Of a stretch of 11,179 nt of DNA, positions 1 through 6,505 are shown piece after piece. The DNA lies in contig JAFYIF010000018.1 in NCBI GenBank assembly GCA_017538775.1, positions 1 to 11,179 of the forward strand. The letters run 5' to 3'. Each line of letters starts with the position of its first letter. Position 1 is the first letter of the stretch. A model generated the notes under the pieces. That model was not told the origin of the DNA. It saw only the letters and a list, made by a program, of their open reading frames with translations, and made no database searches. This DNA comes from Oscillospiraceae bacterium. Lineage in GTDB: Bacteria > Bacillota > Clostridia > Oscillospirales > Oscillospiraceae. The translations under genes and the position numbers were made by a program.

Positions 1-20
1 AGGCTGAGGAAGGGAGGGTG

Positions 21-80
21 AAACTGAAAACTCAAGAATGAAAAATGCTATATCAGTCTGAATTCTTCAGTTTTCAGTTT
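21..80. repeat. AT-rich imperfect inverted repeat at the 3' end of mutY
   Basis: Arm 21-39 pairs with arm 62-80 at 18 of 19 positions (only C33/C68 fails), around a 22-nt loop (40-61). The arms contain a short tandem pattern, TTTTCAG/TTTTCAT, on the right side. The first 85 bases are strongly AT-rich, while the DNA right after is very GC-rich. The right arm overlaps the last mutY codons: the terminal residues MKTEN and the stop are read out of this repeat. It could be a weak bidirectional transcription stop, although its stem lacks the usual GC core, or the end of a small dispersed repeat. Its nature is not established. Confidence 0.6.
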
Positions 81-1137
81 TCATCGTTTCGTCCCAGAAC
101 TTCCGGAAGGCTGTCGGCAGGGCGATTTCCTGCTCCAGCTCGTCCGCCGTCACCCAGACGAAGCGGTCCGGCATTTCCCGGCATTGGAGGTACACGCCGT
201 GCATCTCCCACTCCACGTGGGTGAAGACGTGTTCCATCCGGCGCTCCCGCTCCAGCGCTGTGGGGGCGGCGCCCCAGGCGGCGGCCTGGTCCAGCGCGGC
301 CTGGGGGTCCAAGTTGCCGGGGACGTTGGGCCACTCCCAGAGGCCCGCCAGCAATCCCCTGGCCGGGCGGCGGCGCAGCGCCCAGCGGGTCCCGCAGCGC
401 AGGAGGAACACCGTCAGGGTCTCCCGCCGCCGGGGCCGCTTTTGCAAGCGGACCGGCAGGCTGCGCCAGTCGCCCTCCGCCGCTGCGCAGCCGTCCGCCA
501 GGGGGCAGGCGGCGCAGGCGGGCGCGCCGTTGGGCAGACAGACCGTGGCCCCCAGCTCCATCAGCGCCTGGGTGAAGTCGCCGCAGTGTCCGGGGGGATA
601 GACGGCCGCCAGGCCCTCCCGCCAGGCCCTCCGCGTGCTTGCGGCATCGACGCAGCGGCGGTCCCCGGTCAGGCGGCTCAGCACCCGCAGCACGTTGCCG
701 TCCACCGCCGGGGTGGGCTGTTCAAAACAGATGCTGGCCACGGCCCCCGCCGTGTAGTCCCCCACCCCCGGCAGGGCGCGGATGGCGGCGTAGTCCGAGG
801 GGAAGACCCCGCCGTGCCGCTCCACGATCTCCTCCGCCGCCCGGTGCAGGTTGCGGACGCGGCTGTAGTAGCCCAGGCCCTCCCAGAGCTTGTGCAGCTG
901 CCCCTCCTCCGCCGCCGCCAGCGCGGGGATGTCCGGCAGCGCCGCCAGAAAGCGGGCGTAGTAGTCCCGCACGGCCTCCGCCCGGGTCTGCTGCAGCATC
1001 ACCTCCGACAGCCAGACATGGTAGGGCTCCCGGTCCCGCCGCCAGGGGAGGTCCCGGGCGTGGGTCTCAAACCAGGGCAGCAGCCGGGCCGCCAGCTCTT
1101 CCAGCTGCGTCTGCCCGGCGCGTTCCGCTTCCCGCAT
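67..1137 (-). CDS. mutY: A/G-specific adenine DNA glycosylase MutY
   Basis: MutY removes adenine mispaired with 8-oxoguanine in the base-excision GO pathway. The 356-residue protein shows the whole family layout. WLSEVMLQQT (residues 42-51) holds the catalytic Glu45. The helix-hairpin-helix LPGVGDYTAGA starts near 122. VDGNVLRV holds catalytic Asp146. A 4Fe-4S cluster motif follows (Cys200, 208, 211, 217; C-x7-C-x2-C-x5-C). The C-terminal NUDIX-like domain (about 237-348) includes RGLLAGLWEWPN and an FTH version (305-307) of the FSH loop that reads 8-oxoG. The frame stays open up to a TTG at 1203 and has an ATG at 1176, but a perfect -10 box overlaps that ATG. I therefore place the start at the ATG of 1137, preceded by GGAAGGGGG. 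It is divergent from rex. The last codons lie in an AT-rich repeat. Confidence 0.95.
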   Translation of the reverse strand: MREAERAGQTQLEELAARLLPWFETHARDLPWRRDREPYHVWLSEVMLQQTRAEAVRDYYARFLAALPDIPALAAAEEGQLHKLWEGLGYYSRVRNLHRAAEEIVERHGGVFPSDYAAIRALPGVGDYTAGAVASICFEQPTPAVDGNVLRVLSRLTGDRRCVDAASTRRAWREGLAAVYPPGHCGDFTQALMELGATVCLPNGAPACAACPLADGCAAAEGDWRSLPVRLQKRPRRRETLTVFLLRCGTRWALRRRPARGLLAGLWEWPNVPGNLDPQAALDQAAAWGAAPTALERERRMEHVFTHVEWEMHGVYLQCREMPDRFVWVTADELEQEIALPTAFRKFWDETMKTEN

Positions 1138-1174
1138 CCCGCTTTTCCCCCTTCCCGCCGTCTTTTTCCGCCGC

Positions 1175-1203
1175 ATTATAGCACCCCCGGGGCCCGGAGA
1201 CAA
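1175..1203 (-). promoter_or_regulatory. mutY promoter (extended -10)
   Basis: On the minus strand a -35 TTGTCT (1198-1203), a 17-nt spacer and a perfect TATAAT (1175-1180) with an upstream TGC form a strong sigma-A-type promoter. Transcription would begin near 1168, leaving a leader of about 30 nt with a GGAAGGGGG ribosome site before the ATG at 1137. This argues against the upstream TTG and ATG starts, which lie in or above the promoter. Confidence 0.8.
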
Positions 1204-1254
1204 GGCCGGGACCGGGGTCTTTGCAGATTTTGGAGGAAAAAGTCAAAACCCCTC

Positions 1255-1283
1255 TTGCGCATTGTGAACTGACGTGATAAAAT
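1255..1283 (+). promoter_or_regulatory. probable rex promoter with a Rex-like half-site
   Basis: TTGCGC (1255-1260), a 17-nt spacer and TAAAAT (1278-1283) preceded by TGA (an extended -10) stand at the start of the AT-rich stretch upstream of rex. The spacer contains TTGTGAA (1262-1268), identical to one half of the classic Rex operator TTGTGAA-n4-TTCACAA. The other half (around 1274-1280) matches poorly. Autoregulation is therefore possible but not shown. The -35 is weak (3 of 6). Confidence 0.45.
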
Positions 1284-1342
1284 GACATATCTTTGTATAT
1301 ATTGTTTTCTGCGTTAAAATAATCACGAGAGGGGGTCCACGC

Positions 1343-1981
1343 ATGAAGAAGCCATACATTTCTAAGAATGTCATCCAAAGAATGCCGCGCTATCTCCGAA
1401 CCCTCACAGAACTCCAGAAGGAGGGCACCAACCGTGTTTCCTCCGGCGAGCTGGGCGCCCGGCTGGGGCTCACGCCCAGTCAGATCCGGCAGGATTTCTC
1501 CTGCTTCGGCGGATTCGGCCAGCAGGGTTACGGATACAACGTCAAAACCCTGCGGGACGAGATCGCCGCCATCCTCGGCATGGACCGGGGCTATCAGATG
1601 ATCCTGGTGGGTACCGGCAAGATCGGTCAGAGTCTGCTGGAAAACTTCGACTTTGAAAGCTGCGGCTTCAAGCTCCGGGCGGCCTTTGACATCCGCCACG
1701 ACCTCATCGGCGAGGACATCTGCGGCGTGCCGGTGCTGGATTGCAGCGAGATGGAGGACTTCATCCGCAACAACGGCATCCATGTGGCCGTGCTGTCCAC
1801 CACCCGGGGCGGGGCGCAGCGGGTGGCCGACGCGCTGATCGCCGGGGGCATCCGGGCCATCTGGAACTTCACCGAATGCGAACTCAGCCCCGGGGAGAGC
1901 GACGTGATCATCGAGAGCATCCACTTTTCCGAGTCCCTGCTGCGGCTGGGCTATCACCTGAGCAACGGCGCTTCCGCCTGA
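1343..1981 (+). CDS. rex: redox-sensing transcriptional repressor Rex
   Basis: Rex binds DNA when NADH/NAD+ is low and releases it when NADH rises. In related anaerobes it controls fermentation and NADH-oxidising genes. The 212-residue protein has the expected size. An N-terminal winged helix (about 5-60) includes SSGELGARLGLTPSQIRQD and the hinge FGGFGQQGYGYNV. It is followed by a Rossmann domain with GTGKIG (90-95) and the end-of-strand acidic Asp116 in AAFDIRHDLIG. The C-terminal dimer helix ends in IHFSESLLRLGYHL. The ATG is preceded by AGAGGGGG (1328-1335) at a 7-nt spacing. The stop codon sits in the loop of a terminator hairpin, so rex is probably mostly monocistronic. It is divergent from mutY and followed by an SLH gene on the same strand. 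Confidence 0.95.
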   Translation: MKKPYISKNVIQRMPRYLRTLTELQKEGTNRVSSGELGARLGLTPSQIRQDFSCFGGFGQQGYGYNVKTLRDEIAAILGMDRGYQMILVGTGKIGQSLLENFDFESCGFKLRAAFDIRHDLIGEDICGVPVLDCSEMEDFIRNNGIHVAVLSTTRGGAQRVADALIAGGIRAIWNFTECELSPGESDVIIESIHFSESLLRLGYHLSNGASA

Positions 1982-1998
1982 GCGGAACCGTTATTTTT
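1964..1998 (+). terminator. intrinsic terminator overlapping the rex stop codon
   Basis: AACGG (1964-1968) and TTCCGC (1972-1977) pair with CCGTT (1988-1992) and GCGGAA (1982-1987). This gives 11 base pairs with a 3-nt bulge (CGC) on the 5' side. The loop is CTGA (1978-1981), which contains the rex TGA stop at 1979-1981. The stem is followed by ATTTTT. A ribosome finishing rex would cover the stem, so termination could depend on translation. Confidence 0.65.
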
Positions 1999-2016
1999 AC
2001 CACGCCCTGTCCGGGC

Positions 2017-2024
2017 AAAGGAGG
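2017..2024 (+). promoter_or_regulatory. strong ribosome site that fixes a TTG start
   Basis: AAAGGAGG lies 8 nt before the TTG at 2033. It is a near-perfect Shine-Dalgarno at ideal spacing. No ATG or GTG sits at a suitable distance in this frame, so TTG is the start of the SLH gene. Confidence 0.85.
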
Positions 2025-2032
2025 CATTTCCC

Positions 2033-3421
2033 TTGCGTATTTCCATCTTCCAACGGCACAAAACCCCAGGCGCGCGAACCCGCGCCCTGCGGCGGGGAAC
2101 GGCTGCGCTGCTCTCCGCCCTGCTGCTGACCGGCGCGGCTTCCGCCACGGCGGGCAGCCGCCAGGACCCCTTCGTCTCCCGCAGTTACATCCAGGAGCAG
2201 CTTCTGCCCCAGGCCGGTGCACGCTTCGCCCAGCTCGTCAGCACCCGGCTGCAGGAGCTGCGGGAACAGCGCCGGGGCGTACAGCTGCTGACCCTCAGCG
2301 CCCCCCAAAGCCTGAGCCTGCACGCCGGCGAACAGCTCACAGTGCTCCAGGGCACGATCAACCTGAAGGCCCTGAGCGGCGAGCTGGTGGACGTGAGCGA
2401 GGGGACCAGCTTCCAGCAGGGCGTGGGCTGGGGCGCGCACCGCTACATTCTGGTGGGCGACAGCGCCTGGGCCGACGTGCCCCAGTGGGCCGTGATCCTG
2501 GTCTCCGTCTCCGCCTCCCTGGACGACGGCAGCCCCTTTTCCGATGTGGACCGGAATGACTGGTTTTTCTCCGACGTGGTGCAGGCCGTCCGGCGCGGGC
2601 TGATCAACGGCATGGACGCCAGCCGCTATGCCCCCGCCGGGACCCTGACCCTGGCCCAGTGCGTCAAGCTGGCCGCCTGTATGCGCCAGCTCAAGACCGA
2701 GGGCGCGGTCAGCCTCCGCGCCGCCGGGGACGGGGCCTGGTACCGCAGCTACGCGGACTGGGCGCTGGAACAGGGCATCCTGCTGGAGGAAGCGGAGGAC
2801 TATGACCGCACGGTCAGCCGCCGGGACTTTGTGACGCTGTTCTCCCGGGCCCTGCCCATGGACGGCGAGGCCGTCAATACCATCCCCGACGGGGCCATTC
2901 CCGACGTGGCGGCGGAGGACCCGGGGGCCGCGGAGATCTACGCCTTTTACCGGGCGGGCATTCTGGCCGGTTACACCCCGGACGCCGTCCACGCGGCCCA
3001 CGCCTTTGACCCGGAGGGCACCGTCTCCCGGGCGGAGGTGGCGGCCATCATGAACCGGATGTTCGACGCGGAGGCGCGTGTCCGCTTCAGCATGGAGCTT
3101 CCGGTGGAGGAAACGGAGCCGCCGGTGGAGGAAACTGTGCCTCCTGTGGAGGAAACTTCGCCGCCGGTGGAGGAATCTCAGCCTCCTGTGGAGGAATCCC
3201 AGCCGCCGGTGGAGGAAACCGTGCCTCCTGTGGAGGAAACCGTGCCTCCTGTGGAAGAAACCGCGCCTCCTGTGGAAGAAACGCAGCCGCCGGTGGAGGA
3301 AACTGCGCCTCCCGTGGAGGAATCTCAGCCTCCCGTGGAGGAAACCGCGCCTCCCGTGGAGGAAACGCAGCAACCGGTGGGGGAAGACAGCTCTCCCGTG
3401 AACCGGCCGCAGCAGCCCTGA
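2033..3421 (+). CDS. secreted SLH-domain surface protein with Pro/Glu/Thr heptad stalk
   Basis: The 462-residue protein starts at TTG with AAAGGAGG 8 nt upstream. It has a basic N-terminus and a signal peptide (hydrophobic core about 23-34, likely cleavage near ATA-GS at 40-41). Residues about 45-160 look beta-rich (for example LSLHAGEQLTVLQGTINL and HRYILVGD) and match no fold I can name with confidence. Three S-layer-homology repeats follow: one from about 169 (FSDVDRNDWFFSDVV), a divergent second near 236-280, and a third ending near AEVAAIMNRMF at about 346. SLH triplets bind pyruvylated secondary cell-wall polymer. Residues 356-453 are 14 heptads of the form PPVEE(T/S)x, an acidic, extended stalk, and the protein ends NRPQQP without LPXTG or a membrane anchor. 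The ligand and precise role are unknown. It sits between rex and mnmE with no promoter seen of its own. Confidence 0.88.
   Translation: MRISIFQRHKTPGARTRALRRGTAALLSALLLTGAASATAGSRQDPFVSRSYIQEQLLPQAGARFAQLVSTRLQELREQRRGVQLLTLSAPQSLSLHAGEQLTVLQGTINLKALSGELVDVSEGTSFQQGVGWGAHRYILVGDSAWADVPQWAVILVSVSASLDDGSPFSDVDRNDWFFSDVVQAVRRGLINGMDASRYAPAGTLTLAQCVKLAACMRQLKTEGAVSLRAAGDGAWYRSYADWALEQGILLEEAEDYDRTVSRRDFVTLFSRALPMDGEAVNTIPDGAIPDVAAEDPGAAEIYAFYRAGILAGYTPDAVHAAHAFDPEGTVSRAEVAAIMNRMFDAEARVRFSMELPVEETEPPVEETVPPVEETSPPVEESQPPVEESQPPVEETVPPVEETVPPVEETAPPVEETQPPVEETAPPVEESQPPVEETAPPVEETQQPVGEDSSPVNRPQQP
3098..3391 (+). repeat. 21-bp tandem repeat encoding PPVEE(T/S)x heptads, 14 units
   Basis: Fourteen in-frame 21-bp units run from 3098 to 3391. 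The first (LPVEETE) and last (QPVGEDS) are edge-degenerate, and the 12 inner ones keep PPVEE. The inner units fall into two DNA types, one beginning CCGCCGGTGGAGGA and one beginning CCTCC(T/C)GTGGA(G/A)GA, in an interspersed order. The seventh residue varies (E, V, S, Q, A). This is what repeated unequal crossover or slippage leaves, so copy number is likely to vary between strains. Confidence 0.95.
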
Positions 3422-3457
3422 GGCGCTCTGGACCCATTGCCACAGCGAGGTATCCCC

Positions 3458-4819
3458 ATGTCTGAACCCATTGCGGCCATTGCCACCGGACTTGTTCCGG
3501 CGGGCATCGGCATTCTTCGGCTCTCCGGCGACGGAGCGCTCGCGCTGGCCCAGCGGGTGTTCCGCCCCTTCCACGGCGCGCCCATGGGCCAGCGGCGCGA
3601 CCGGGAGCTGGTCTACGGCGCGCTGGTGGACGCCGGGGGAGAGACCCTGGACCTCTGCCTCTGCACCGTCTCCCGGGGGCCCCACAGCTACACCGGCGAG
3701 GACTGCGCCGAGTTCCAGTGCCACGGCTCCCCGATGGTGCTGCGGCTGGGGCTGGACGCCCTCTGCGCCGCCGGGGCGCGGCTCGCCAGGGCGGGAGAGT
3801 TCACCCGCCGCGCCTTTCTGAACGGGCGCATGGACCTGGTGCAGGCGGAGGCGGTCATCGACCTGATCCACGCCGAGAGCGCCCTGGCCGCCCGGAACGC
3901 GGCGGGGCAGCTGGGCGGGGCCATTCTCCGCCGGACCGACGCGGTTTACGAGCGTCTGCGGGAGATCTCCAGCCACTATCACGCGGTGGTGGACTTCCCC
4001 GACGAGGACGTGGAGGACTTCACCCTCCAGGCCTACGCGGACGCGCTCCGGCGCGCCGAGGCGGAGCTGGCAAGGCTGGAGGCCAGCTTCCAGCGCAGCC
4101 GGATGCTGACCGGCGGCGTGCCCACCGCCATTGTGGGACGGCCCAACGCCGGGAAAAGCTCCCTGCTGAACGCCCTGCTGGGCTATGAGCGGGCCATTGT
4201 GACCGAGGTGCCGGGCACCACCCGGGACACCATCGCCGAGCGCTGCGAGCTGGGCGGGGTCTTGCTGCGGCTCATCGACACCGCCGGACTGCGGGAGACC
4301 GCCGACGCGGTGGAGCGCATCGGCGTGGAGCGCAGCCGGGCGGCCATGGCGGAGGCGGAGCTGGTGCTGCTGCTGTGCGACGGCAGCGCCCCTTTCACCG
4401 AGGCGGACGCGGCGCTGCTGCGGGAGGCGGAGGGGACCGCCCCCACCCTGCTGCTGCGCAGCAAGTGCGACCTGCCCCAGGCGCCCTGGCCCGAGGCGGC
4501 GGCGGAGCGCGCCCTGCCCCTCTCCGCGCTGACCGGGGACGGGCTGGAGGCTTTGTCCCGGGCCGTGGCGCAGCTGCTGCCAGCACCGGAGACCCGCGCC
4601 GCCGGGGAGATCCTCACCAGCGCCCGCCAGGCCGAGGCCGTGGGCCGGGCGCGGGAGAGCGTGGCCGCCGCCCGGGAGGCCATGGAGGCCGGCTTTCCCC
4701 CGGACGCCGTGCTGACCGAGACCGAAGCGGCCATGGAGGCCCTGGGCGAGCTGAGCGGAAGGAGCGTCCGCTCCGATGTGACCGAACAGATCTTTTCGCG
4801 CTTCTGCGTGGGGAAATGA
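3458..4819 (+). CDS. mnmE: tRNA uridine-5-carboxymethylaminomethyl GTPase MnmE
   Basis: With MnmG, MnmE makes the cmnm5/nm5 group on wobble U34 of several tRNAs, using methylene-THF, GTP and glycine or ammonium. The 453-residue protein has the N-terminal folate-binding domain (about 1-118, with GIGILRLSG), a helical domain, and an inserted G domain. The G domain shows G1 GRPNAGKSS (227-235), G2 TTRDT (254-258), G3 DTAG (274-277) and G4 SKCD (335-338). The G4 motif is normally NKxD, so the leading Ser is unusual. The invariant C-terminal FC(I/V)GK is present with Cys450. The ATG at 3458 has a modest GCGAGG upstream; a TTG at 3437 would add seven residues not typical of the family. mnmG, often adjacent in Firmicutes, is not downstream here: the gene ends at a terminator facing a convergent operon. 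Confidence 0.96.
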   Translation: MSEPIAAIATGLVPAGIGILRLSGDGALALAQRVFRPFHGAPMGQRRDRELVYGALVDAGGETLDLCLCTVSRGPHSYTGEDCAEFQCHGSPMVLRLGLDALCAAGARLARAGEFTRRAFLNGRMDLVQAEAVIDLIHAESALAARNAAGQLGGAILRRTDAVYERLREISSHYHAVVDFPDEDVEDFTLQAYADALRRAEAELARLEASFQRSRMLTGGVPTAIVGRPNAGKSSLLNALLGYERAIVTEVPGTTRDTIAERCELGGVLLRLIDTAGLRETADAVERIGVERSRAAMAEAELVLLLCDGSAPFTEADAALLREAEGTAPTLLLRSKCDLPQAPWPEAAAERALPLSALTGDGLEALSRAVAQLLPAPETRAAGEILTSARQAEAVGRARESVAAAREAMEAGFPPDAVLTETEAAMEALGELSGRSVRSDVTEQIFSRFCVGK

Positions 4820-4830
4820 GCGCGAGACAG

Positions 4831-4870
4831 AAAAAGGACCGACCCGTTTTTTTGTGGGTCGGCCTTTTTT
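4831..4870. terminator. bidirectional intrinsic terminator between mnmE and the convergent operon
   Basis: AAAAAGG-A-CCGACCC pairs with GGGTCGG-C-CTTTTT around a T-rich loop. The core is 7 bp, then one A/C mismatch, then GG/CC, with A/T tracts on both flanks. Read rightward it ends in TTTTTT after mnmE. Read leftward the A-tract becomes a U-tract 17 nt or more beyond the stop of the SprT-like gene. It serves both converging transcripts. Confidence 0.9.
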
Positions 4871-4886
4871 ATGGGCATTTTTCCGT

Positions 4887-5411
4887 TTAATCCGCCGGGT
4901 GCAGCGTCTCCAGCCGGAAGTCGGCGCTGCCGCAGCGTTTGCAGCGGAGGCGATGGGGGCTTCCGCTCTGGAGCACTTGGACGATCTTGCCCGCCCGGAG
5001 GTAGATGCTCTCCTGCCCGCAGCGCTTGCATACCACCCGGTATCTGGCCTGCTCCATTCTCGCTTCCCGCAGGGCTTGGTCGGGGCGGACCGTGGCCCGG
5101 GGGGTGCAGCCCACCTCCCGGCAGGCGGCTTTCCAGACCGCGTCGTGGCCGTGGTCGCTGCCCGGGTCCCGGAGCCAGACCAGGGCGTGGGCGTACTCGT
5201 GGCGGGCGGTGTCCCAGAACAGGTCCTCCCGGTCCAGCACGAACGCGGAGATCTCGATGCTGGGCGGCGGGCCGGGGCGGAACAGGCCCAGGCGGCCCCT
5301 GGCCCGGGCGGAGATGCGCAGCACGATGCCCCGGGTGTCCACGCCGCAGCGCGCATCCAGCCGGGCGTACTCCCGGCGCAGGTCCATCAGGCCGTAGCGC
5401 ATGGCCGTCAC
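4887..5411 (-). CDS. SprT-like zinc metalloprotein
   Basis: The 174-residue protein resembles the SprT/Spartan family, whose eukaryotic members cleave DNA-protein crosslinks; the role of the bacterial forms is less clear. The active-site helix ARHEYAHALVW gives HExxH (His71, Glu72, His75). The expected third ligand is in HGHDAVWK (His89, equivalent to the His of HGxxWK). A C-terminal zinc ribbon uses two CKRCG knuckles (Cys128/131 and Cys157/160). The first possible start is a GTG whose last two bases overlap the preceding TGA stop (GTGA), suggesting translational coupling; an ATG at 5402, three codons in, is the alternative. It is the last gene of the minus-strand operon, and a terminator lies just beyond it. 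Function in this organism is unknown. Confidence 0.85.
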   Translation of the reverse strand: MTAMRYGLMDLRREYARLDARCGVDTRGIVLRISARARGRLGLFRPGPPPSIEISAFVLDREDLFWDTARHEYAHALVWLRDPGSDHGHDAVWKAACREVGCTPRATVRPDQALREARMEQARYRVVCKRCGQESIYLRAGKIVQVLQSGSPHRLRCKRCGSADFRLETLHPAD

Positions 5412-6499
5412 CGCATGGCCCAGTTGTCCAGGCCAGGCACCGCCGCGTCGGTCAGGGGGAGCAACCGGGCGTCGTCCTCCCCGGGCACCGCCCGAAGGGC
5501 GGAGAGGGCGGCGTTCAGGTTGCCGCTGCCCACGGAGAAGGCCACCCGGTCAAAGAGCTTGAAAAACAGCTCCAGGTCCTGCCCCACCAGGGCGCTTTGC
5601 AGGTGCAGCAGGGCCTCGCTCTCCACCTGGACGGAGATCCGGAGGTCCAGCGCGTCCGCCTCCTCCCGCAGAAACAGGGCCAGGGAGGACACGGCGGCCA
5701 CCGGGTCCGGTACGGCGGTCATGGCGCTGGAATAGGACAGGGCCGTGCTGCTGGGCAGACTGAGGCCGTCGAACAAAATCTCGTCAAAGCCCAGCTCCTT
5801 CAGCTCGTGCATCAGGTCGGCCAGGTAGTCCCGGGTCACGGCGTGGAAGGGGTCCAGCCAGGCCCTGCCGTTTTGCAGGTAGACGCCGTTGCCGGACTGG
5901 TTGCGCAGGGCGACGGTGCTGTAGCGGGTGGCCATGGCGTTGTCCACCAGGGCGCTGAGGCGGGCGATCAGGTACACGTCCCGGGCCTTGAGCTTTTCCA
6001 CCGGCTCGCCGATGGAGAGGCTGCCGTTGACGCGGTAACTGTCGGCGATGGACAGGAAGCTCTGATAGCTCAGCAGACCGGAGGCGGGTTTCAGCTCCAG
6101 GATCAGGGCGTCATAGTCCCCCATGCCCACGGTCAGGCCCTCCAGTCGGGCCTGACTCAGCCCGGTGGAGGCCAGGAAGCGGCCTCGGATCACCCGCGGC
6201 GCGTCCCGCTGGTAGGAAGGGACCGCAGAGAAATCCGTCTTGTCCACCACGATCTCCACCTCCACCGGGGAGAAGGAGGCCGCCGGATTTTCCGGCTCCG
6301 CTCCGGCGCTCAGGTCCTCGGCCTGTTCGGCGGGCAGACTCAGGCCCAGCGTCTCCTTTTCATAGACCAGGAAGCGCTGGAGATAGAAAAACAGCCACAG
6401 CCCCAGCAGCAGCAGCGCCGCCAGCAGCAGCGCCGGGAGGCTGAGCAGCCAGCCGTGGCGGCGCTTGCTGCGGTATACGGAATGGGTATCGCCCCACAT
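5408..6499 (-). CDS. membrane-anchored DUF4015-type putative glycoside hydrolase
   Basis: The 363-residue protein has a basic N-terminus, one membrane segment (about 17-40) and an outside-facing C-terminal domain. From about 104 onward it follows the DUF4015 putative glycoside hydrolase pattern: DYDALILELKPASGLLSYQS, then RDVYLIARLSALVDNAMA, then a W-L-D-P segment (GRAWLDPFH) and GFDEILFDGLSLP. In the family the last motif is usually FDYVRFP. Here the Asp (244) stays, but the Tyr and Arg are gone, so it may belong to a divergent subgroup or have altered activity. No substrate can be assigned from sequence. The start ATG at 6499 lies 6 nt past the rpiB stop, with AAGGG close upstream. Its stop overlaps the start of the SprT-like gene. 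Confidence 0.75.
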   Translation of the reverse strand: MWGDTHSVYRSKRRHGWLLSLPALLLAALLLLGLWLFFYLQRFLVYEKETLGLSLPAEQAEDLSAGAEPENPAASFSPVEVEIVVDKTDFSAVPSYQRDAPRVIRGRFLASTGLSQARLEGLTVGMGDYDALILELKPASGLLSYQSFLSIADSYRVNGSLSIGEPVEKLKARDVYLIARLSALVDNAMATRYSTVALRNQSGNGVYLQNGRAWLDPFHAVTRDYLADLMHELKELGFDEILFDGLSLPSSTALSYSSAMTAVPDPVAAVSSLALFLREEADALDLRISVQVESEALLHLQSALVGQDLELFFKLFDRVAFSVGSGNLNAALSALRAVPGEDDARLLPLTDAAVPGLDNWAMR

Positions 6500-6505
6500 C
6501 GGCCC

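Noticed and set aside
1304..1315. The 12-mer GTTTTCTGCGTT shared with 11089-11100 in another leader
   Set aside because: A few exact 12-mer pairs are expected by chance in 11 kb. The positions relative to the start codons differ and there is no symmetry suggesting an operator.
1292..1320. Second rex promoter, TTGTAT with TAAAAT at 1315-1320
   Set aside because: It would put the transcript start almost on the ribosome site at 1328-1335; the upstream pair with extended -10 fits better.
2004..2016. Small GCCC/GGGC hairpin just before the SLH ribosome site
   Set aside because: A four-base-pair stem is common in GC-rich DNA and is too weak to claim as a regulatory structure.
3428..3470. Near-duplicate CTGGACCCATTGC / CTGAACCCATTGC around the mnmE start
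   Set aside because: It is short, occurs once, and lies partly in conserved coding sequence (MSEPIAAIAT), so chance is sufficient.
1997..5356. A 1119-codon minus-strand open frame across the SLH gene, mnmE and the terminator
   Set aside because: It is a shadow of high-GC coding DNA. It runs through a clear terminator and antisense to two firmly identified genes, and its histidine/arginine/leucine-rich low-complexity part is just the reverse of the 21-bp repeat.
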